NCBI RefSeq assembly: GCF_026262505.1
Contig: NC_067203.1
Span: 186,001 to 250,000 of the forward strand
Direction of reading: 5' to 3'
DNA from: Trichomonas vaginalis G3
Lineage: Eukaryota; Parabasalia; Trichomonadida; Trichomonadidae
DNA length: 64,000 nucleotides
Shown here: positions 56,017-64,000 of the stretch, piece after piece
How the letters are laid out: each line of letters opens with the position of its first letter
How positions within the stretch are numbered: position 1 is the stretch's first letter
Notes under the pieces: model-generated
The model's input: the letters and a program-made list of their open reading frames with translations, nothing else
What the model was told of the DNA's origin: nothing
Databases searched by the model: none
Position numbers and translations under genes: made by a program

Positions 56017-56856
56017 TATGTAACATTGATTTCTATTCAACTTTATCGTTATTATAATAAACATTTTTATGATTTTTTTAATATTTTTTATAAGTAGATT
56101 GAAGATTATTTGATGGAAAGATGTATATATATACATAATGTACCTTACAATATCTTCATGCTATGAATTCCAGAATAATGACAAGTCTTTCATTCTTAAT
56201 TAGAAGTCTCCAATATTTTGTCGAGAGAGGGTCAAAGTTGCTATTTGTCACTTTTCCACAAGAATATAATGGGGAAAAAGTTATCATATAGTTGATCTCA
56301 TTCACTGAGGTGAGAGATGCATGTAGTGTAATGGGATAAACAGTGGGATTGCTGCTCTAAGTCCTAGGTTCGAGACACATTGGCTTCATTTTTCTCTTTT
56401 TTATTGACGTAAACTATTCAATTTTTGTGTTCTCCATTCAAATTTCAGAATTTTTTTTGCAGATTTCACGCTACATTCGAAGTTACCTTTTGTAACAACC
56501 ACCACTGCCTACGAAAGACGAAAGTGTGTCACGATTTCACCCGGAAATCCGACGGTTGTTTAAGAGTAAGCACTTTTGGCACCTACTCTATCGAAAAATC
56601 AACATTTAAGGTTAATTTAAGAGTATGCACTTTTGTCACCTACTCTATTTTGTCTATTTTTTCATATTTTTTCTATTTTTTTTCACCATTTAAAATTTCT
56701 TAAATTCTAAATATAGCAAATTATATCATTTTACTTTCTGCAACGATTTAATCGATAATTATATGAATATTATTGTAAATATTTCTAAAATATTTTAAAT
56801 ACAAATAATTTTAAACTGAACCAAATAAATTGGATAACTTTAACTCAATCAAATAA
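56017..56856. other. MULE interior, non-coding
   Basis: No gene seen. Near 56313-56380 there is a tRNA-like box pair (TAGTGTAATGGGA and GGTTCGAGACAC) ahead of T-runs. No good cloverleaf forms. Confidence 0.45.
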
Positions 56857-57643
56857 ATATTAATATGAATTTTTATAGAAAAGCTTTATTTTTTTCTCAA
56901 TTTTTAATTTCATTTCAGTCTCTAAACTTTCTTACTATGTAAAAACGTATTATTATAGTAATAAAATAAAATACATGTTTATTCGATCTCGTATTTCAAA
57001 AAAATAAAATTACTTATATAAAAAGATTCTCTTTAGTCAACTTTCTTTTTGAATCTCTAATAAGTTTTTACTGTTGCTTCTATATATTAAGTATTGATTC
57101 TTGTAGTAAAGAAAATCCGGAACGTTTATTTATTCGAATACTCGAACTTTGACTTACATATTACTAATTGTAATTATTTTCAAGAGCTATTTCTATTACT
57201 CCTACTTGTTCGGCTTAAAATCTGCTATATTGTTAAGATAAACTAAGTCTAAATTTTGAACCATTTTTTGAAGTTTAAAGTGTAATACATATCGATTTTT
57301 TATCCGAATTTAAGAATTGCTTCAAAGTTTTAGCGTGAAATCGTGCATTTTTTCTAATGAAATTGTTATTATAAGATAAGCAATCTGAGTTTTTTTGAAT
57401 AATATGTCACTACACATGATAGAGCGTTACGTGCTGAAAAGTTACGCTTCGTTCTGAAAGTGGTAATGAAGTTTTATTAGAATTCATCAAAAAAACGTAT
57501 GAAAATAATCGTATGTCAAAATGTGAGCAATTCTCAAAATTTGCTCACATTTTGACTATTTTTGTGAGATCTTCCTCACAATTTTTTGACAAACGTACAA
57601 AAAAGTGCCAAAATGTGAGCAAATGTGAGCAATTTTTATATCT
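56857..57643. repeat. MULE right terminal inverted repeat
   Basis: Inverse of the left repeat, ending AAATGTGAGCAATTTTTATA then TCT at 57643. Confidence 0.9.
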
Positions 57644-58932
57644 CAATATGAAGTGTGTTTTCTCCATATTTATTTTTTTTTTTCATTGATATTCGCACCA
57701 TGTGAAATAAGAAATTTAACAGTTTCTTTACTATAATTTTTAGCTGCAATATGAAGTGCGGTTTCTCCATCTTCATCTTTTTCATTGATATTCGCACCAT
57801 GTGAAATAAGAAATTTAACAGTTTCTTTACTATAATTTTTAGCTGCAATATGAAGTGCGGTTTCTCCATATTTATTTTTTCATTGATATTTGCACCATGT
57901 GAAATAAGAACTTCTGCCATTTCATCATAATTCCATGCTACTACATTATGAAGTGCTGTGTTTCCATTTTTATCTTTTTCATTGATATTTGCACCAAGTG
58001 AAATGAAATATTCCAAAAGGGGTGGAAAGTTAAAGTTCACTGAATTAATAAAACATTTGTTAATATCATTAGTTTGATCGAAATAAACTAAAAATGATTC
58101 AAGATTATTATACCACAATAAGATAATTTGATCTCTAAATTGTACTCATTCATCAAGAATGTAACAAAATCAATGTTGTGTGAAACAATCGCATATTCCA
58201 TGGATTCTTTATTTGGTTCCTGATATTTCAAACATTCACTCATGATCTCTTGATTTCCTCCTAAAAATGATAAATTTAGACATTTTTGAGTTATTTCTGA
58301 ATTGAATTTCGTTCTTAAAAACTTGAAACAATCAACTGCTCCATGGTAACAACATAATTCAAGTAATGAATATCCTTCAATAAAAAGTTGATATGGATAT
58401 AATGTGCTTTCAAGTGTTTGCTCTTTATCAAATCCTTCTCTTTCAGTGAACGAGATGAATGTTTCTAGGTTATTATACATAATTGCTCTGTAAATTGTAT
58501 TTTCTGCATGAATATCGATATTTATAAAATGAATTTCTTTGAAATCATCAGATTTGTTTAACTTAATTCCATATTCTTTATAAAACAGGAAATTTGGAAT
58601 AGTTGGAATACTGCTTGCCTCTGTGATATGATAATCATCAGATATGAGTTTGGCAAGAAATAAATACGACTTTGTATAGCGATTATTATATGGAATAATA
58701 TTTAAAATGTCATTTATAACACTTGTAGGTAGATATTTCTTTGAATCAATTCTGTTTCGATCATTTTGTAAATTTTATTTAATTCTTCTTCATTTTGGGT
58801 TTTTAGCTGATAAATTGCATTGTATGAATCAATGTAGGATTTGAAAATACTTCACAATTCACTGAATTTATTTGGGTGAATGTCTTGATCAGTGAATTGC
58901 ATTTTACCATATAGGATATCATTTAAATTCAT
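57644..58932 (-). pseudogene. Ankyrin-repeat protein (DUF3447 type), cut by the MULE
   Basis: Starts MNLNDILYGKMQFTDQDIHP at 58932. The N-terminal half matches the Trichomonas DUF3447 family (DIHPNKFSEL, EGYSLLELCCYHGAVDCFKF, LNLSFLGGNQEIMSECLKYQ). The C-terminal part has ankyrin repeats (ISLGANINEKDKNGNTALHN, VLISHGANINEK). Three late repeats around 57660-57870 are near-identical at DNA level. Frame breaks are visible near 58855, 58760, 58110 and 57880, and the 3' end is replaced by the MULE at 57643. A host pseudogene; ankyrin proteins mediate protein binding. Confidence 0.75.
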
Positions 58933-59089
58933 TAGAAGAAAAAAATGTAATGTTATACATTTGGAAAACGGGAAGACTACAAAATTGTGCGGCCAAATTG
59001 CCACCATTTTGTAAAGTAGTTTTTTTGACATCCAGTGCAATTGCAGGGGACGTGTTTCAAAAAAATTTTAATGGTTGTGTGAGAGACCT

Positions 59090-59538
59090 TATTCCCTTAC
59101 AGGAGCTCCTCAGCTCCCAATCCTACGAAATGGAGCTCCGGAGCTCCTGAATCTGTATCAGCAGAGGCCCTTTACCATTTGGGCCTCTGCTGATCAGAAG
59201 AATAAGGCAGCCATTCTGCCTCTTCAGGAGCTCCAGAGCTCCTAATCCCTACGAAATGGAGCTCCGGAGCTCCTGAATCTGTATCAGCAGAGGCCCTTTA
59301 CCATTTGGGCCTCTGCTGATCAGAAGAATAAGGCAGCCATTCTGCCTCTTCAGGAGCTCCAGAACTCCGTTTCCTCAAGATCAGGAGTGATGGAGTTCCT
59401 CACTTTCGATTTGTTAAAGCCTGTTCTTTTGGGAACAGGCTTTAATAAATTTAATGTGCACTCAATCCAGCTCTGTTAAATATTTTGAACTCTACTCTTC
59501 TAATATAGAGTTCAAAATATCTTCCAGAGCTGGATTGA
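59090..59538. repeat. GC-rich hairpin array next to Polinton E
   Basis: Contains a 126-bp unit present twice (from 59124 and from 59250) with ATCAGCAGAGGCCC / GGGCCTCTGCTGAT arms, GGAGCTCCGGAGCTCC and GGCAG/CTGCC. Then follow AAAGCCTGTTC/GAACAGGCTTT (59416-59443) and a 75-bp hairpin at 59463-59537 with CAATCCAGCTCTG/CAGAGCTGGATTG and ATATTTTGAACTCTA/TAGAGTTCAAAATAT arms. It is far GC-richer than its surroundings and not coding. It ends one base from the Polinton E tip. Confidence 0.8.
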
Positions 59539-59990
59539 AGTTAGTATACATATCATCGGTACTGTGGCACTGCGCGCCTCCTTACTCATGACAGTGATTT
59601 TGACACTTTACGAAACCGTTAACGTATATTTTACAACACAACACGACAACATTAACTTAACCTTAAATATTTACAAAGCCACCAACCACTTCACCTCACT
59701 AACGACTTCACTAACGTTTTCACAAACGACTTCACTAACGTTCACACTAACGTTCTCACTTACAAAAGTATTGCAACTCTTCCCATTGCTGTGCTTCATA
59801 TAACAGCTCATATTCATCGGTACTGTGGCACTGCGCGCCTCCTTACTCATGATATGTGAATTTGACATTTTACGAAACCGTTAACGTATATTTTACAACA
59901 TGAACGCAAAAACTAACTTAACCTTAAATATTTACAAAGCCGCCAACAATTTCACCTCACTATCGTTCTCACTAACAACTTCACTAATGT
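59539..59990. repeat. Terminal repeat of Polinton E, partly doubled
   Basis: The segment ATCGGTACTGTGGCACTGCG to TTTACAACA occurs at about 59552-59640 and again at about 59815-59900. CACTAACG-type short repeats lie between. The hairpin arms here are less matched than in A and D. Confidence 0.75.
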
Positions 59991-59992
59991 TC

Positions 59993-60277
59993 TCATAAAT
60001 TTTCCTCAATATCTTCATCATCAGTGTTAACCCTATTGTAGTCATACTTGAAGCCATAAACTTTCTCTAACTTCTTAACGTACAATTTACATAACTTACC
60101 TTCGTCATCGTATGGTTTAATGATATAACTATTTCTATCTTTATAAACAGTCAATGAAAAGTCAACTGGTCTCGGATGTATTTGAAAGAACATGTTATGC
60201 TCAGGAAGGAAGAATAAATGTTTAAATGTATGTTTGTTATATGTTTTGATTTGTATGAGTTGCTTTTGTTCTGTCAT
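59993..60277 (-). CDS. Tip-proximal variable Polinton protein, E version
   Basis: 94 aa from the ATG at 60277 (MTEQKQLIQIKTYNKHTFKH), open and almost identical to 6623-6907 in A. A TTTTAAGTTTAT microsatellite precedes it, as in A. Function unknown. Confidence 0.6.
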   Translation of the reverse strand: MTEQKQLIQIKTYNKHTFKHLFFLPEHNMFFQIHPRPVDFSLTVYKDRNSYIIKPYDDEGKLCKLYVKKLEKVYGFKYDYNRVNTDDEDIEENL

Positions 60278-60339
60278 TACATCCAAATAAAATAAAAATA
60301 AACTTAAAAATAAACTTAAAAATAAAATAAAAAATAAAT

Positions 60340-60435
60340 GATATCACCACCCTCACACGTATGAAAACATAGCACAAAAATAAATTTAGGTGAAGTGGTG
60401 AGATCTCACCTCTTTTTTCACCTCATTTCTACCCT
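60340..60435. repeat. Palindromic GAGGTGA module, copy E
   Basis: GTGAAGTGGTGAGATCTCAC then CTCTTTTTTCACCTCATTTC. Here GGTGAGATCTCACC is perfect. It lies between the tip-proximal gene and the unknown 92-aa gene. Confidence 0.7.
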
Positions 60436-60450
60436 GTTGAATTCATTGCT

Positions 60451-60729
60451 TTATAACTCTCTTCCTTTCTCCAACTCTTCTAACTTCTTCTTAAGTTCAG
60501 CAATGTTGTCCTCATGAAGTTTAATCTTTCTCAAAATTCCTTCTTTATCTAATGGTTGCTTTATCTTTCTAAACTGAACTCTACCATCCTTCATAGTATG
60601 AATGTAAAAACCTTCTGGAATAGTTCCTGATTTAATGTATTCTACCAAAAACTTTTGTTTCATTGCTTCAGTGACTTTAGTCGTCATTTCAATCAAAGGT
60701 GAAGCTAGCACAGCGATAATGGATTTCAT
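60451..60729 (-). CDS. 92-aa coiled-coil Polinton protein
   Basis: Open from the ATG at 60729 (MKSIIAVLASPLIEMTTKVT). Ends in a Glu/Lys/Leu coiled coil (EDNIAELKKKLEELEKGREL). Its last bases (GAGAGTTATAAAG and on) are the same DNA as the end of the unrelated gene 44561-45097, read in another frame. Function unknown. Confidence 0.5.
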   Translation of the reverse strand: MKSIIAVLASPLIEMTTKVTEAMKQKFLVEYIKSGTIPEGFYIHTMKDGRVQFRKIKQPLDKEGILRKIKLHEDNIAELKKKLEELEKGREL

Positions 60730-60750
60730 GACTTTTAGTATTTCATGCAA

Positions 60751-61267
60751 TCTTAACAGATAGCCTTATAAGTACTTCCAGTATCGCTAGCTGTCCCTCC
60801 TTTTTATATAACTCCATGACATTTATAATCTCGCGAAACTTAACAGGTAGCATAACAGATTAAAATCAGATGAGGTTTTGAACCAAAATTTCTAAGCAAC
60901 GTTGTCAAGGATTTTGAGGAACTAGGGACAGAGTGTGGCAAAGTCCAAGATTTAATTTATCTTCATCTGTTTCATCAGCTATCTCATCTAATATGCCAAT
61001 ATTTTATTCATAACTCGTGGCAAACTCACTAACTTTTATTATGTTCATCTGCATGCTTCATCTGATAGAAAGTATGATTTCATTAACTCTGTGAGATAAT
61101 GAAAACTACTAGGGACAGAGACCATGGCAAAGTTTATGACTTTCATTATTTCCAGAACTTAATGAAAACTACTAGGGACAGAGACCATGGCAAAGTTCAT
61201 GATTTAATTTATTCTCTCACTAACAACAAATACAAAACTCCAACACTAACGACAAAAATAAATGTCC
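60751..61267. other. Gene-poor stretch with short direct repeats
   Basis: No gene seen. A 40-bp segment with ACTAGGGACAGAGACCATGG and CAAAGTT occurs near 61101 and 61163, and a diverged third near 60911. Confidence 0.55.
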
Positions 61268-64000
61268 TCACTTCTTAACAAAGTAATATGTGCTTCTTAC
61301 ACCACCATAGCTCAAACGTTTCTTTTCAAACATCGATTGAAACTTATTTTGAGCCATTGGCTTTAGTCTCTTTTTCTTCAAATACGCCAAGAAATCTTCT
61401 TCACATCTTTTCACTTCATAGCCTTCTTTAAACTCCTCCTTGTTAAGTTCTATGAAATCCTTTATCTCATTCTTTGTTGCAATGGCTTCTTCACGAACGA
61501 CATCATGAACTATTTCATTATTGCATGAACGACCTCCTCACTGTTCTCATGAACTATTTCAACACTGTTCTCATGAACGACCTCCTTACTGTCTTTCATG
61601 AACTATTTCATTATTGCATTCATGTATGACCTCCTCACTGTTCTCATGAACTATTTCATTATTGCATGAACGACCTCCTCACTGTTCTCATGAACTATTT
61701 CATTATTGCATGTATGACCTCCTCACTGTTCTCATGAACTATTTCATTATTGCATTCATGAACGACCTCCTCACTGTTCTCATGAACTATTTCATTATTG
61801 CATTCATGAACGACCTCCTCACTGTTCTCATGAACTATTTCATTATTGCATGAACGACCTCCTTACTGTTCTCATGAACTATTTCATTATTGCATGAACG
61901 ACCTCCTTACTGTTCTCATGAACTATTTCATTATTACATGTATGACCTCCTCACTGTCTTTCATAAGCGTTTCAAAGTCTCCTTTACTCATTACTTCAAT
62001 CTCATGCTGTTCACAGTAGTACTTAAACTCACTGTATATGTCTTTGTTGTATGTTATATTGCTTCCCATGTACTCCATGAATTTTTCAAGCACTTCCTCA
62101 TAATTCACTGTTTCTTTCTTTCCACGACCTTCTAATATCATACTTGCTTCGTAAATATAACTTCTTGCAGAACCGTCTCGCTTTCTACTTCTTTTCACAA
62201 ATTCTCTCATCTTGCCACCAAATACATTTGAACTACATGCAAAGAATTCATTCTCCTTCGCAAATTCTTTATATCTTCTGTAGCACTCTGTACAATTCCA
62301 TCCGGATACAAACTTTTCATAGAACTCCTCGTAAAACATTTGGTAAGGTGTTTTGTTCATTTCGATGAGTTCTTGTTTAGCCCTGGTGAATGGTATCTTC
62401 CTTACATCAAATTCACTTAAATCTTTCTTCATGAAGTACGTCAGTAAGTTTGAATAAAACTCTTCATTAAAGCTTTCAATGAGATTTGAGAAATATTCGT
62501 AATTTCCTTTGTATCTGCTGCTTACGTCAATGACAACAAATCTTCTGTCGTCTTTGTCAATCTTTACTGAGTTGAAGTTGTTAGATATCATGATGATATT
62601 ACAAACATTCTCTATCTTTCTTACTGGCTGACACTTCTGATTTAAGTCCAACTGAGTCTCTGTTACTATTGACTTTAGTGCGTCGTGGTTCATGACCTTA
62701 GACGTATCGCATGAGCTTAGTTCATTGCATACGATGAGCTTCATGTTCTCAATAGCAGCATTGAATCTACCAACCACATTCTCTATTGCCGTTATATTAT
62801 TGTTGGCGTACTTGCTAATGAGCTCGCATAGAACATTACTAAGTACATTCTTACCAGTTCCTTGCTTTCCTATTAACAAAAGTACTGTTCCAGTCTTTCC
62901 ACAAGGATTTTGAACGATGTAGGCGAACCAGTTCAAAACATACTCATAAAGCTCTTCATCCTCATTACATATGACATCGTGAACATGTTTCAAATATCCT
63001 TAATAACGTTCTCATCTACTTCATTCAGTACCTCATACTCATATCCTCTGAAATAGCTGTAAATGTCATCTCTTTCGTCAAAGAATCTCATGCCTGACTT
63101 CATAAGATAGTTCTTGTTCTGACCCGCTTCATAAATCATCAGTGCGTTCACATCCTTCTCCTCAATACGTCCTACATAAACACTCTTCATGAGCTTATTG
63201 AATTCCTTGCTATCTACTGACACAAGTGTTGTTGTGTCTCGTATTCCATCATAATCTTTCACTAGATATGTCATACGTGCTCCGTCAATAACAACAACAC
63301 ATCTTCTTAAGTCATTTATAACACTAGCTATGTCAATACCGTCCTCACTCATGTACTTATTTTTCCTCAAGTCCTTTAGTGTGAAAGTGTCTCTAAGTTC
63401 TATTTCAAGCAATTCATTTACACATCCTTTGCAATACTTCTCTATAAAATATTTCTGTCGTTCTTTACTAAGTTTCTTAACAGCTCTGAAGAACCATGTG
63501 TTTTGACTCAAACATCCTTCACAACTTCTCTCATTCATTCCTAGTTCTTTCATGTTATTATCTTCAACCTCTATGGTCTCATTGACTAAGGTCAAAGGGT
63601 TCTTAGTCATTGCTGGTCTTATCTGAAACAATGTTTGTGCAACAGGTTTAACTAATTCAGCAACGTCCTTCCTTAATATGAATAGCTGTTTCCACTCATC
63701 TTTGCTAACAGTTCTTTCATAACCACTGACAGTAATGATTTCATTTGCTGACTTTAGACACTTATGTTCTATCATTTGTATTGCTTTTGTGTAAGGCTTT
63801 CGTGAGCATAGGTTGTATATGTCATTCCTGCAATGTTCATTCATGCCAATAGTACTAAATCCTTTCTTTGCTGTGTTCGTATTGCTGTCTCATAAAATAC
63901 AACAAGACCTTTGTCATCTATGACGTACTTACCGAAAACATTGCTTATATTCTTTAACCATGAAATAACATCCTCATTCATGCTGTCAAACATGAAGTAA
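61268..64000 (-). pseudogene. SF3 (D5-like) primase-helicase, copy E, partial
   Basis: The reverse strand shows a D5-like N-terminal region with Cys pairs (ERSCEGCLSQNTWF, YCKGCVNELLEI), then Walker A LLIGKQGTGKN (near 62860), MKLIVCNELSSCDTSKV, and an SF3 C motif NIIMISNNFNSVKIDKDDRR. A basic C-terminal end (KFQSMFEKKRLSYGGVRSTY) lies at 61268-61500 beyond a tandem repeat. Interrupted in a few places, and the 5' end is outside the window. Same enzyme type as 24323-25558 in C, with a longer N-terminal part here. Confidence 0.7.
61505..61960. repeat. 44/48-bp tandem repeat within the helicase region
   Basis: About ten units of CATGAACGACCTCCTCACTG, TTCTCATGAACTATTTCATT and ATTG, with or without CATT. 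On the reverse strand a unit reads HENSEEVVHAIMK, like the helicase segment DSEEVIHVIMK next to it, so the array grew from coding DNA. Since 44 is not a multiple of three, the frame changes from unit to unit. Confidence 0.9.

Larger units (their letters stand above)
48557..57643. mobile_element. Mutator-like DNA transposon (MULE), 9.1 kb
   Basis: Bounded by inverted repeats of about 787 bp (48557-49344 and 56857-57643) that start AGATATAAAAATTGCTCACA and differ at very few places. It encodes a MULE transposase (54727-56016) with an upstream Cys/His domain and a repeat-rich N-terminal region (52205-54740). The flanks are unrelated: a Polinton gene on the left and an ankyrin gene on the right. 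The nine bases next to each tip (CAAATTATG and CAATATGAA) do not form a target-site duplication. Confidence 0.85.
59539..64000. mobile_element. Polinton copy E (family 1 tip, different interior)
   Basis: Left tip AGTTAGTATAC at 59539. The tip and first gene match A and D, but from about 60475 on the content differs: an unknown 92-aa gene, a gene-poor stretch, and an SF3 primase-helicase. The element runs off the window. The Polinton call rests on the shared tip and terminal gene and on the SF3 primase-helicase. Several breaks are visible in the helicase region, so this part is decayed. Confidence 0.75.

Noticed and set aside
56305-56400. tRNA-like boxes (TAGTGTAATGGGA and GGTTCGAGACAC) inside the MULE
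   Set aside because: The T arm does not pair and no acceptor stem is found.
61505-61960. CRISPR array
   Set aside because: Units are contiguous without unique spacers, and the setting is eukaryotic. A tandem repeat from coding DNA explains it.
61662-62135. Forward-strand frames with repeated HERPPHCSHELFHY
   Set aside because: Antisense reading of the 44/48-bp repeat in the helicase region.

Overview
The window looks like nuclear DNA of the parasitic protist Trichomonas vaginalis. It is strongly AT-rich. It has a Pmp-like surface protein gene, a DUF3447-type ankyrin gene, a perfect ACTAACACACAG intron 3' signal of the trichomonad type, a Mutator-like transposon and several Polinton (Maverick) copies. 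The species call is from recognition, not from a search.

Most of the window is mobile DNA. Two Polinton families can be told apart by their tips. Family 1 (tip AGTTAGTATAC) has three copies: A (1-7144, cut by the window edge), D (43885-48556, cut by another transposon) and E (59539-64000, cut by the window edge). Family 2 (tip AGG..TGGGGCTTCC) has B (12500-17822, only the terminal 5.3 kb) and C (about 18735-41356, both tips present, 22.6 kb). They are treated as fossils. C and D are the best kept, while A, B and E carry several broken genes each. Between them they hold a double-jelly-roll-type major capsid gene, penton-like and other structural genes, A32-type packaging ATPases, SF3 primase-helicases, protein-primed-type DNA polymerase B, RVE integrase, tail-fibre-like proteins, a D12-class adenine methyltransferase, KilA-N proteins and small amphipathic proteins.

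Layout: 1-7144 Polinton A, ending inside an integrase-type gene (7145-7693); 7694-12499 mostly non-coding with a 123-bp tandem repeat, the Pmp-like gene (9891-11162) and an intron-like signature (11323-11429); 12500-17822 Polinton B; 17823-18734 spacer; 18735-41356 Polinton C; 41357-43200 spacer; 43201-43884 a transposase fragment interrupted by Polinton D (43885-48556); 48557-57643 a MULE with about 787-bp terminal inverted repeats; 57644-58932 a broken ankyrin gene cut by the MULE; 59090-59538 a GC-rich hairpin array; 59539-64000 Polinton E.

The most unusual signals concern how the Polintons are built. A palindromic module recurs in both families, a tip-proximal gene is swapped between otherwise near-identical copies, E is chimeric with A/D exactly at a gene end, and both families carry hairpins next to their tips whose arms change in a compensatory way. 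A T-rich motif sits right against many start codons, often inside the preceding gene. Together these suggest module exchange between Polinton backbones in this genome and a shared element-specific promoter.
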